From Hamiltosporidium magnivora (Eukaryota; Microsporidia; Dubosqiidae): a DNA stretch of 25,736 bases. The stretch lies in NCBI GenBank assembly GCA_004325065.1, contig PITI01000069.1:1-25736 (forward strand), in the 5' to 3' direction. Below the pieces are notes generated by a model. It did not search any database and was not told the origin of the DNA. It was given only the letters and a program-made list of their open reading frames with translations. Position numbers and translations under genes: made by a program. This document shows, piece after piece, positions 1-9,589 of this stretch; positions within the stretch are counted from its first letter, which is position 1; each line of letters starts with the position of its first letter.

Positions 1-100
1 TGGCTTCTGGCTTCTGGCTTCTGGCTTCTGGCTTCTGGCTTCTGGCTTCTGGCTTCTGGCTTCTGGCTTCTGGCTTCTGGCTTCTGGCTTCTGGCTTCTG
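1..100. repeat. 7-bp satellite (TGGCTTC)14
   Basis: Fourteen perfect head-to-tail copies of TGGCTTC plus two further bases run from the first base of the window to position 100, then stop at a clean boundary with A+T-rich unique sequence. The unit is GC-richer than its surroundings. The array is cut by the window edge, so its true length is unknown. The unit does not resemble the TTAGG/TTAGGG telomere family. A minisatellite or a subtelomeric repeat are both possible. Confidence 0.97.
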
Positions 101-391
101 ATTCAAATATATTTCTATGAAATCAGTATTTCATTTTTTTCGATTTTTATTCTATTAAATAGGTAACCCAATATAGTAATAAATCATTAATAAATTTATA
201 TTTGTTCTATAAATAAATAAAAAAAACGTTTTTATAAAAAATTCGTTATCTAAGCCTGAAACTTGGTGTCACTAAAGAACACTACACATATATAACTTTA
301 CATTCTAATATTACAGTTAGCATGTGAAACACTGTAACAGTAAGCAATTCTAATGTTTTAAACCATATAATTCTATCTACTTGGTATTACT

Positions 392-706
392 ATGACAGAA
401 AGTAAGAGAGAAGATGGTAGAGTAAGACACAAAAAAATGGGATGGTCAAAACCACGTATATTTATATCATCACTTTTAATTATTTTAAGTATCGTATTTA
501 GTATTTATATTATATATCCACTTACACAAGGCGAATACGAACCTAAATATTTTGCTGGTCTCTTTTTTGTACTTTTACATTTTTTTTATATTTTTAGTAT
601 TGTTACTGTCAAAAGAAGGCGGCAATTTGTATTTTGGATGATAAGTTTTTTACTTTTGGATTCTATTACATTTATATTTGTATTCTATGAAGATATAATA
701 GTATAA
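392..706 (+). CDS. Small predicted three-helix membrane protein, unknown function
   Basis: This is a 104-residue protein that I do not recognise. The first 20 residues are charged and basic (MTESKREDGRVRHKK). They are followed by three hydrophobic stretches at about residues 23-43, 53-75 and 80-102. The second and third are separated by a basic KRRRQ loop, so a cytosolic N-terminus and three membrane spans are likely. The start is a real ATG with in-frame stops upstream. No CCC motif lies directly before it. AATAAA-like signals occur about 150 bp after the stop. The ORF is isolated, next to a satellite and transposon debris, so it could be a fast-evolving lineage-specific gene or a chance ORF. 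Charged ends and well-spaced helices favour a real gene. Confidence 0.5.
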   Translation: MTESKREDGRVRHKKMGWSKPRIFISSLLIILSIVFSIYIIYPLTQGEYEPKYFAGLFFVLLHFFYIFSIVTVKRRRQFVFWMISFLLLDSITFIFVFYEDIIV

Positions 707-1931
707 GAATTGATAAGATAGATTATAGAGATGTGAATAGAGTGTTCTTATTATTATTTATAGTTTATAATGGTTTTCATTGTTATAATATATTTGCATG
801 ATGCTGTTGTAGATTGAAAGAGAGGTTTGATATTTTATATTTGTAATATGATTTCCTGTAATAAATAAAGTTCTATATAGATAAATTTAATGATCTAATA
901 TTTGAGATAATATAGGCATAATTATAGGAAGTAAATAGGTATGTTTTTATTGGTCGAAGTATGCTTTATTTTGGGTTGTATTGTGTCTTTGATATCGATT
1001 GATTTGTTTTTAATCACTTTTTCTTAAATGACATCTCTGTGGTAGATTTTCAGCTTTTCTTATAATTTAATTTGACTTTAAAAATTCTACTTATCAACCA
1101 ACTAAAAAACTTAGACAGTTCATATAACTCTATTATCTTAGATTTGTTGAACTTTTAAAGATTTATCTTATAATATTTATCTAAAGACTATTCTAAATTA
1201 TCATACGAGACAGGGGTCTCAGATTACGGTCTGCATGCCAAATTCGGTCCGCGACAACTATTAAGGCTTTTTTTTGCTTCTGGTACGTAACGTAATTTTT
1301 TGTAAAGTAAACGTTTTGAAAATATTCTAAAAAACTGCTCACTTATTACATTCCTCTTTTACTTCGCAGTGTCGAGAATGAACAAATGAAAGTTTAGCAT
1401 TTATTTCTTTTAATCTGTTGTGATTCGAATTATAGGGGATCGGCCTGTAGATTCAGTGTGGTTATTATTCCACAAAAATGGCAAAAATGGATTTCACACC
1501 AATTATAAGCACACTTTGCCGACCAAATAGTTTTTAATGTAATTAATCTCTCTTCACCCGACAAAATAAAATACAAGATATAATTTTCAAAATGTACCAT
1601 TTAAAGATATTTGATTAATTTTGAAATCTAGTATGTTATACTTAGAAAAGATATGAATATGTAGACTATTAAATATATTTTAGAAAATTTTACTCTAAGA
1701 TTGAGAATTTCTTATTTTGAAGCAAAAAAATTCTCATTTTTGAAATGTCCGTTTTTTTAACATATATTGAGTTAAAAAGTTTTAATTTAATTTGTTTTTT
1801 ATAGAAATTTTAAAACTATCAATAAAATTGGTATTCATTTTAAATAAATTATTGATTTTAATTAGAAAAAAAATCAAAAGTGTCATAGATTAAATTAAAA
1901 AAATATTTAAGTTGGTTTGAGTTTCTAAATA
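707..1931. other. Gene-free A+T-rich stretch of 1.2 kb with one GC-richer patch
   Basis: I see no coding frame of useful length on either strand. The only distinctive part is a GC-richer patch at about 1205-1510 that begins with a hAT-like terminus (listed separately). The remainder is A+T-rich with homopolymer runs leading up to the LRR-like gene. Confidence 0.6.
1211..1255. mobile_element. Possible hAT-type transposon terminus (single end)
   Basis: The sequence starting CAGGGGTCTCAGATTACGG, followed by a GC-rich stretch containing TTCGGTCCGCGAC, looks like the ends of many hAT-superfamily DNA transposons, which begin CAG(G/T)GGT. It stands out sharply from flanking A+T-rich DNA. I could not find a matching inverted copy ending in ACCCCTG within the next few kilobases, so this would be a solo or degraded end. 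No transposase remnant was recognised. Confidence 0.3.
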
Positions 1932-4217
1932 ATGATTCTATTTCTGTTAATGATACAGAAAAAAATATTTTCTGAAATAATAATTTTTGTAAACCTATTA
2001 GAAGTAGAAAAACCAGCATTTAACGACTTTATATCGTATGTATCAAATGAAGAATCAAACAGATATGGTTGCGCCTCGGATTTTAATAAAAGAAAGAGAA
2101 AAAGCGTATTTCTAAAAGGATTATGTAAGGAAACAAGAAAAATAGTCAGAAAACGTATTTCTGTGCATCAATTAAATCCTTTGAATTTAAAAACAAACGA
2201 ATTCGGTACCGAAGTTAAACAAGAAATACAAATTTATTTGCCACATATTACTGCATCTGATTTTGATTTATTTTGTAAAATGTTGCAGTTCTATTGTGAT
2301 CCACTTGATTACTTGCCTTTAGAAACGTTTTTTAAATTTTTAAATATATTGAGTTGTTTAAATCTAGTATTGGATAAAAATTTAGACAAGATATTGCTAA
2401 ACCTCTTGATTTCTGTTCGATTTCCATTAGAAAATGATATATATGAGTTGAAACCAACAATTTTGCAATATATAGAAACATACACTATTTCTTCTGACAT
2501 AGTTACCACATTGGGAAAATTATTTAAAAATTTATCATTATTTAAGATTGGTTTTGAACTAATATTATTCTTAAATACAACAAATGAAAAAATGTATCAT
2601 TATTATAACGTAAAATTTGAGACAAAAAGTGCAATTTTAATATCGAAGAATTTAAAAAAAATATTTTCAAATCAAAATTTTAAAAATACATTAATTTTTA
2701 AGGTTATCTTTATAGTTTTTCTAAAAATGAATTTTAAAACTGCTATCTTTCATACCATACCTTCTAAAAATACAGAATTGAGGCATTTTCTTTCACAGAT
2801 TCTTGATTCAGTTGATAAAGTAATATTTTACAAATTATCTATTGATAAAAAGCTGATTTCGTTCTTAAATAAGGAAAACTGTTTCAATAATTTAACAACA
2901 GTATATTTTTTTTTACCGGAATTACAATCAAATATATTGTCTTTTATTAATTATCTTTTAAATATACCAGAAATATTTATAGAATTTGATGAGTGTTTCG
3001 AAGAGAGTGAATATAAGAAAACCAATATGAATTATCAAGTTGTAATTAAAGTGGTTAGATATAGATTGAAAAGGCTCTTTATATTGGAAAATTTCGAGTT
3101 TCTTGATATAAAAAACTATATTTTGAATTCTGTTTTTGAAATAAAATCAATAAATGATTTTGAAGAACAATTTAGGTTTTTAAATAAGATCGTCGAATTG
3201 CATAACGTTCGTGTGTTTCTTTATGGTATTATACCACTTGCCACAATTAATATTATTGAAACTTATATTTGGTGCACCTCTATAAACCTGATTTTAGATT
3301 TCAAAAATGAAATATATTCTTTGCAAATTATACCTTTTGCAAATGTAAAAACCTTAAAAATAAGAAATACAGTAATAAATACTGGCTTTATTGGTTGTAT
3401 ATTAAACATACCTGCCTTAGAGAACTTATATTTATTCGATTATAGTATTACGGAGTATAATGAAACCGTTTCATATCCTAAAAATGATTCGATAACTTCA
3501 TTAAATTTATATGGAAAGGAAATGATTGGTATTGGCTTTATTTATAAATTTCTGTCCTCAATGATAAATTTAGAAAATCTTGCACTATTTAATGATAATT
3601 TATCAGTTTTACTTGATTCAGATCAGAAATGTAAATTTTCGCCTAAAATACAGTTAAAAGTATTAGAATTTTGCTGTATTTTTAAAAATTCTAAATGTGA
3701 TTGTTTTTTTTACTTTCCTTTTTTTGTTAATCATGAAATCTCTTTTGAACAAGGATTTCCACCTGGAACACTTAAAAAGATATTTTCTATTCCAGAAAAT
3801 ACCAACATAAAAAAACTATCATATCTTGATAATTACTTAGATTATTCTGATATTGGTGCATTGGAAAATTTAAAGCTTCTTGAAAACATTGAATGGACAG
3901 GTAATAATTCAAAAATTCGATTCTATATGCTTTTTAATATTACAAAAACATATAATATAAAATTTTTAGACTTAAATGAAGTAGAATTGGTTCGAAAAGA
4001 TATAAAATTTATTTGCAGTTTAAAAAGTCTAGAAATATTGAATTTAACAATGTGTAGTTTCAAAAAGAAATGTTATAGAATGATAAGAAGAAATAAATTA
4101 AAAACGTTAAAATGTTTCTATTTTGAAAATTTCTTCTCCACTAAAAACAAAAAAATCAAAATGCATTTACAAGAGGAATTCCCATCGAGTATTTTATCAA
4201 TTTCACTAGATAATTAA
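1932..4217 (+). CDS. Large LRR-like protein with BTB/POZ-like N-terminal segment
   Basis: This is a 761-residue protein with no close family that I can name. Residues 1-24 are hydrophobic but contain a KK and an E, giving a weak signal peptide or anchor. A basic patch (NKRKRK) lies near residue 52. Residues about 100-155, with the pattern LPHITASDFDLFCKMLQF and then two leucine-rich helices, resemble the second half of a BTB/POZ or Skp1 fold. From about 470 to 740 there are irregular leucine-rich repeats such as VKTLKIRNT, ALENLYLFD, ITSLNLYG, NLENLALF, LEILNLTMCSF and LKTLKCFYF. The layout matches the gene at 22656-25046, so the two are probable distant paralogs. Microsporidia commonly have expanded LRR families, often secreted. 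The ATG is the first in frame; Met7 is an alternative. No CCC motif precedes it. Confidence 0.75.
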   Translation: MILFLLMIQKKIFSEIIIFVNLLEVEKPAFNDFISYVSNEESNRYGCASDFNKRKRKSVFLKGLCKETRKIVRKRISVHQLNPLNLKTNEFGTEVKQEIQIYLPHITASDFDLFCKMLQFYCDPLDYLPLETFFKFLNILSCLNLVLDKNLDKILLNLLISVRFPLENDIYELKPTILQYIETYTISSDIVTTLGKLFKNLSLFKIGFELILFLNTTNEKMYHYYNVKFETKSAILISKNLKKIFSNQNFKNTLIFKVIFIVFLKMNFKTAIFHTIPSKNTELRHFLSQILDSVDKVIFYKLSIDKKLISFLNKENCFNNLTTVYFFLPELQSNILSFINYLLNIPEIFIEFDECFEESEYKKTNMNYQVVIKVVRYRLKRLFILENFEFLDIKNYILNSVFEIKSINDFEEQFRFLNKIVELHNVRVFLYGIIPLATINIIETYIWCTSINLILDFKNEIYSLQIIPFANVKTLKIRNTVINTGFIGCILNIPALENLYLFDYSITEYNETVSYPKNDSITSLNLYGKEMIGIGFIYKFLSSMINLENLALFNDNLSVLLDSDQKCKFSPKIQLKVLEFCCIFKNSKCDCFFYFPFFVNHEISFEQGFPPGTLKKIFSIPENTNIKKLSYLDNYLDYSDIGALENLKLLENIEWTGNNSKIRFYMLFNITKTYNIKFLDLNEVELVRKDIKFICSLKSLEILNLTMCSFKKKCYRMIRRNKLKTLKCFYFENFFSTKNKKIKMHLQEEFPSSILSISLDN

Positions 4218-4475
4218 AATAAAATACATTTAGGGGCTGGCTATGTGTTGTTTTCATATTTTTTCCGTGGTTTTTTCCTTGCTTTTATCACTTCATTATC
4301 AGTTTTTTGATATATTCGCCTAGATTTCAATTTTTTTGTCGTACCTTCATTCTTAAATTGTATAGTCCGCGTAAGGAGTCTATGGTTTGTATCTTTATTA
4401 ACTTTACATTATCTTCATCGTTTCTTTATATTACTATAGGAGCTTATATTGCATATGTCTTTCTGCTTCTAATAT

Positions 4476-4860
4476 TTAATTCACTGGTATTTTCCGGCTT
4501 TCATCGGTACTTAATCTTGGACTCAATCCGGTTTTGCAATCAAAAGAAATGGTTTCAAAGGCCATTTCATTGGTATTCTACAATAAATATATCTCGATTC
4601 GTGTGGGCATCTGGAACTTCTTAGAGCAAATATAATCGTATTTTCCAAAAATACATTAAAGAATTATTTTATAACGATTTTTTTGATACTAAAGCTAAAT
4701 CGAAAATAATCATCAGCCTTTTGAGTTATATTTTTAGTCCTTGAGTGTCACAATCTCAAAAAAGGCTTGCAAATTATCCCAACTTCAATGAGTGTAGTCT
4801 TATTAAATTTATGATCTAGAGTTAAATCTAGGTCTATTATTCCGAATTTATACATATGTT
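4476..4860 (-). pseudogene. Decayed LINE C-terminal (endonuclease-region) fragment
   Basis: Read on the minus strand, 4778-4840 contains a stretch ending NKTTLIEVGI. It corresponds to KNKITLIEEGI in the LINE end at 25318-25736. Further along, 4476-4566 reads FETISFDCKTGLSPRLSTDE and ends in a stop. This corresponds to VETIFIERRRGLESEPNAE of the other copy. Between these blocks the frame is lost by stops and indels. Non-LTR retrotransposons of this type carry a restriction-like endonuclease and a conserved tail after the reverse transcriptase, and only that tail is left here. The fragment is convergent with the LRR-like gene, whose stop lies about 260 bp away. Confidence 0.65.
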
Positions 4861-5367
4861 TTTGTTCTAACTTTCCCATGTATTTTCCCTAATCGTATTT
4901 TTAAGAGTGTGTGGACTTATGAATGTAAATAGAAATAAAATAACTTCAAAAATATCTAAAAGTTTAAGGAATAATAACAAATTAAAAAAAAATTGTGTAC
5001 ATGCTTAGTTTAACTGCCAACTTAATGAATATAAATACAGAATATATAAATACCTTAATCCATATTTTATTAAAAATCTTCGTTATCTTAATCTTAATTT
5101 TTATTTTAAAATTTTTAATTTTAACATACAGAATGCACAAAGAGTTAAAGAATAGTTAAAAAATACTATAAAAATATCAAAATTCTTTATTTTTCGAATC
5201 TTAATTTCAATGTTTAAATAATCAAAAAAACACATATAAGTGTTGTAATAATTAATAGATTGTCATAATTACACATATATATTGAATTTTAGAAGTAGGA
5301 ATACATGATTTCTGATATATTTCGAAACATATTCTTCATTTAGGGATTTTTTTTATAATTAGAATAT
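4861..5367. other. Gene-free A+T-rich spacer
   Basis: About 500 bp between the LINE fragment and the ABC transporter relic. It is strongly A+T-rich with many stops in all frames. I see no gene, RNA or repeat here. Confidence 0.6.
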
Positions 5368-5369
5368 TT

Positions 5370-6990
5370 ACTGTCGAATATGAAAGCTGATGTTATACAT
5401 AAACCTTGTAATGTATTGATGATAATGAGCGGACATAAGTGTAATGATATTTAAAGGTGTGGATTTTAATGCACCTGAATCATTCCTAATATAATTATAT
5501 ATAAGAGGAGGTACTAACCATGTAAGTGACCATAAAATAGAAATCAAATAATTTATAAACGTATAATTAGTCAAAGATCCTCAAAACAAAAATGCTTGTA
5601 ACTAAATATACCACACGGAAGAAATATTGAAGAACACCAAGAAGCTTTATAAGATATTTTAACCGAATTAAGAAAAGACATAAAAAATGGCAACGAAGAC
5701 AAAATTTCAAATAAAAGTACAGATATTTTATATAAATTACTGAATACATGCAAGATTAAATTTCTCTTTTTGTATTTTGCAATCTGATGTGAATCCACGG
5801 ACGAAATGCAATAATATAAATGGGAAGATTATAAATATTAAATTTTGATTAGAAAATGGCATCAATAGTTTAAATCAGGAATATTTCTCGCTTAAAAGTA
5901 TTCTGTTAAAGTTTCTTTGACTATTTATTAAATTTATTTTTCGTAAATTTTCATTACCAGTGATGAATCATATCCAGCAATAAACATCAAAAGTAAATAA
6001 ACTATATTGAATTAACACAATACTATCACCATATATCTAACTTTAAATCCAAGAAACTTCCTTTTGTATCTTATGCTCATTAAAGTAAATATACCACGCC
6101 AACCCGGTGAATAATCTTTGAAACTCTTAGTTCAATAATTATTTATTTCTAAAGAATCTGAATTTTCGTCCAATCTTGTTTATCATTTTGGATAAAACAT
6201 TCTTATTTTAAAAAATTCCTCAAAAGCTTGGTCTATTTCTAATATTTTTTTAAACGGAAGTTTGGAAAACAATCAATAGATTTCTTCTTAAACCTATTCG
6301 AGGCAAAATATTCGTCTGCTTTTTTAGTTTAACCGGAATATTTTGTATGAGAATTTGAACGTAAAATAAGTTGATCAAATAGCTTATATTCTTCAACTGA
6401 AGGTTGATCAATTGTAAAAATAATAGTTATTTTTTGTTTTTGACATAAGTTTTTTAAAACTTTTTAAAATTCTAATGATCGTTTTAAAGACCTATTATGC
6501 GTAGCATTATCTAAAAAAAATATATTAGGGATATATATAAGCTCATTAGCGATCATGAATCGTTTAACTCATTCGACTCATATCATATGTAGTTGTAAAA
6601 AACTGTATTTTAACATATCCCAATCTTCAAATATTTTTTTAATTTAATTTTTATTTCCTAATTGTAATAGTTTAATTTCAATTTTGCTGTATATTTAATC
6701 GCCTATGATACTGTAAGATCATGATTAGTAAAAATATCGTTATCGATATATCCTATATTTTTATACCACGTTTCTTGATTTCTTGTTTTTACATTGACCA
6801 AAACTTGAACTTTTGTTTTAAAATCAGATAATAATTTACCCGCAAGAAAATTTAGAAGTGTCGTTTTCTCGCGCTTCCTTGAGCCCATTATTGCTTACAG
6901 AGAACCGAATTCTATAATTACATTCGAGTTCTTTGTAATAAGATACATTTTATTGATTAAAAGTTTCAATTTCATTATTTCTCTATTCAA
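5370..6990 (-). pseudogene. Decayed ABCG (White/PDR-type) half-transporter
   Basis: The minus strand preserves ABCG landmarks in order. There is a degraded Walker A at about 6845-6885 (AIMGSRKREKTTLLNFLAG, where the family has G-S-G-x-G-K-T-T), then IGYIDNDIFTNHDLTV, then AIKYTAKLKLN. A Walker B region follows at about 6505-6540 (ELIYIPNIFFLDN), the H-loop region at 6396-6414 (TIDQPS for TIHQPS), and then YKLFDQLIL. After that come IDQAFEEFF and GWRGIFTLMSIRYKRKFL, which match the linker and the start of the membrane domain. At least five in-frame stops and frame changes interrupt it, and key Walker A glycines are lost, so it cannot be functional. The membrane half (5370-5950) is poorly preserved. 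Intact ABCG proteins export lipids or small molecules; microsporidia keep several. Confidence 0.8.
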
Positions 6991-6999
6991 GATTCATAA

Positions 7000-8040
7000 C
7001 GGTTTATAAAACTTCTTTGTATTTATTTGTTTAATTGGTTGATTTGCCTTTTATAGAAATTTGAACCCAGTTTGGTTTAAAAAGTGACATTTATTCATAT
7101 TTCTACGGTTTTACATTTTTTTAAAATGAAGATTTTGCACAACCATACATCAATTTTGTATTAATTATATTTTAACATTGCTTACACTTTCATTCTATTA
7201 GAATTTTATATAAGTTTTGAATTGAAAAATCATCACGGAGCAATATTAGTAAAAATCCGTGAAAATGTATAAAAATCTGTTACATTCTGATATATTTACA
7301 AGTATGTAAGTGTTTTAAATCACCAAATAATTTATAAAAAAATGAATATCGGTGCAAATATTTAATAGTTTATATTTAAGAAAATAATTAATAAGAAAAC
7401 TATAAATTTGATTGAAAACTTTTATATTATGAGAAATTTATAGCTTAAGCATAGAAAAAAAACATGATTTTATTGAAATATTGAAAGGATTCAGAAGAGA
7501 AAATACTTATAATGTGTAAATCGTGATAAGCCTAGAAAAAAACTTGACTAAATTACGAATATTGAAATCATTCAGAAGAGAATAAATTTTTAAATCGTCA
7601 AAATGCTGGAGAATTAATCTTTTTTCTAGACAAGCAGATAAATAGAAAGATGGTGCGAAATTAAAAAAAATAGCCTTCTCTTTAATGCATAAAATATAGC
7701 CTTATATTGAAAAATGAAACAAAATGTGAATGAAGAGTTGAAATTTAAAGAGACATTAAGGTGCGTAAACCAGTAGAAGAAAAATTAAATTACAGGGAAA
7801 AATTTCTTACCAAATAGATTGAAATTTTATTTAGTATTTTAGTATTTTTAAGTGCATAAAAAAAGGCTGCCGAAGAAAACAAAAAATTACTTTAAAAATA
7901 CCAAAAAAATACATATAAACTATACGGCAAATATACAGTAAAAGTTTATTAGAAAACATCTATCATCTTTTTAAAATAAAAATGCGAGTTCCATGACAAC
8001 TAGAAAAAGAAAAAAATCGGTGTTTTATTTTAGTATTATT
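7000..8040. other. Gene-free A+T-rich stretch with a diverged direct repeat
   Basis: I see no supportable coding region on either strand. The one structured element is a roughly 50-bp direct repeat (7452-7500 and 7533-7581), listed separately. Confidence 0.55.
7452..7582. repeat. Diverged direct repeat, two copies offset by 81 bp
   Basis: TAGAAAAAAA...ATATTGAAAGGATTCAGAAGAGA at 7452-7500 recurs as TAGAAAAAAA...ATATTGAAATCATTCAGAAGAGA at 7533-7581. The best-conserved core is ATTGAAA followed by ATTCAGAAGAGA. The spacing fits an old tandem duplication with later substitutions. Confidence 0.75.
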
Positions 8041-9111
8041 TACAGCCTAAGGCTCATTATATTACTCTTCAATAGAAGTTTCTGCGAGGAAAACTTTGGA
8101 TTCTATGAAGAAATTTGATAACTAGCTCTTTATGAATCAACCCGGTTAATGGAATTTCAGGTAACACTCGATTATGTAAAGGCTGGTATCTTAGAAGAAC
8201 ATTAAATGGTTTTTTGCTCTCTAAAAGGCATCAGAAAATGAACTGAAAAGACTAAGCAGAGTTTTGAGGTATAAAATAATTAATTTATATGCACCTTTAG
8301 ATCTTTAAATTAATTACTTTTATATAACGAGATTAAGGGGTACGCAAGGTGAGCAGAATAAAGAATAATTTTGTGTTATTAATTGTCTGATTGAGCCATT
8401 ATCTCGGACTCAGAATGCTTATTAGATAATTCGAATAAATAAGTATTAAGTAAAATTAAAGAAATCCGGATGAAAGAAATCAAAAAATACTGGCCGAACT
8501 ATATTTTATTTAATAACTCGCTCTTTCCTTGCAGACCGAACATAATTTAACGATGAATCAACGCTTCGCAAAGTTCTAGGCATTGCAAAGAAAATTTATT
8601 TTGATTGGTTATGTTGTCAGCCTCACGCAAACTTTACGAACGAAAGATAAAGAATGCACCGATGGGGGATCTAAATCGGCTTTTAGGAAGTAAATTTTGA
8701 TATCCTCATCACTAGACCATTGGCGAAAGCCGAACTATATAACCACTAAAAGAATTGAAAGCTTCAAAAACTCTTGATTTGATGAATTGAAGTGTGCATG
8801 CATGAATTTCATTCATCTCAGCCACTTAAAGATTGTGAGAATATTATACAAGCTGCGCAGATATTTTATGCCGAGACACACACTAAAAGTGTTAAAATCG
8901 ATCCAAAACGAAAATATGGGGGAAGAAATTGTGTTTTTGCTCTTCTTGAGGTCACATAGAACAAAAGTAACTCACTGCTTTAGGAACGAAGAGACCGAGG
9001 AAACCATGTAATGTTTCGATAAAAAATGTCGCAAAATAATTTTCCTGTGGCTTTAGTCAAGAATATGAAGTTTCCAGGTACGTATGCTAATAAAACTTAT
9101 AGTGTACAAAA
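8041..9111 (+). mobile_element. GC-richer unidentified relic, probably mobile-element derived
   Basis: About 8500-9020 is visibly richer in G+C than its surroundings. Two overlapping plus-strand frames stay open: 8787-9011 (74 codons, containing RYFMPRHTLKVLKSIQ) and about 8786-8953 (containing IDPKRKYGGRNCVFALLE). The first vaguely recalls the RH-x(2)-V-x(2)-I motif of LINE C-termini or an integrase zinc-binding domain. Around 8552 there is TLRKVLGIAK, and around 8660 CTDGGSKSAF. These are weak echoes of an LTR-retrotransposon reverse transcriptase end. No single assignment is secure. No ATG-started gene with convincing content is present. Confidence 0.3.
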
Positions 9112-9589
9112 GTAGAAGTTAATTCTAAAATTACTCGAGTTTATAAGCTTTTTAACCCAATTTAGTTATGTACCATCTAAAGACGTCGAATTCAGCTAAT
9201 TCGCACTATGAAAAATCCAAGTTTTAGATTATAGTATGGCCCAGAGTTACCAGATGTCATATATAATTAATATCCTAGACCATTTATACTGAATACTCTC
9301 TAGGCTACATTGTTTTATTTTATTCGTCTAAGAATACTCTTAATTGGCTTTTTTAGAAAAAATATGCTGGATTAATGATATTTAAAATTTCTTAATCAAA
9401 AAACTTACAAATTTCTTAACTTTTTGAATTGATATTTTTGTTTTTTTATGTTATGAAGGTAAACCACACCTGTTTACTTAAAACTCGAACCGACATTTTT
9501 GATACTAAAATATATTTTACGCAGAGGAACTGACTAAATAGTAATCAGCTTTGGGCCAAATTTTTAGGAGTTAAAAAAAATCTTTAATA

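Noticed and set aside
1..100. Telomere call for the TGGCTTC array
   Set aside because: The unit does not match known telomere repeats, and the array borders ordinary unique sequence. Chromosome-end position cannot be shown from this window.
4307..4624. Open plus-strand frame of 105 codons after the first LRR-like gene
   Set aside because: It has no ATG at its start (the first codon would be TTG), its composition is ordinary hydrophobic noise, and the minus strand of the same DNA carries recognisable LINE remains.
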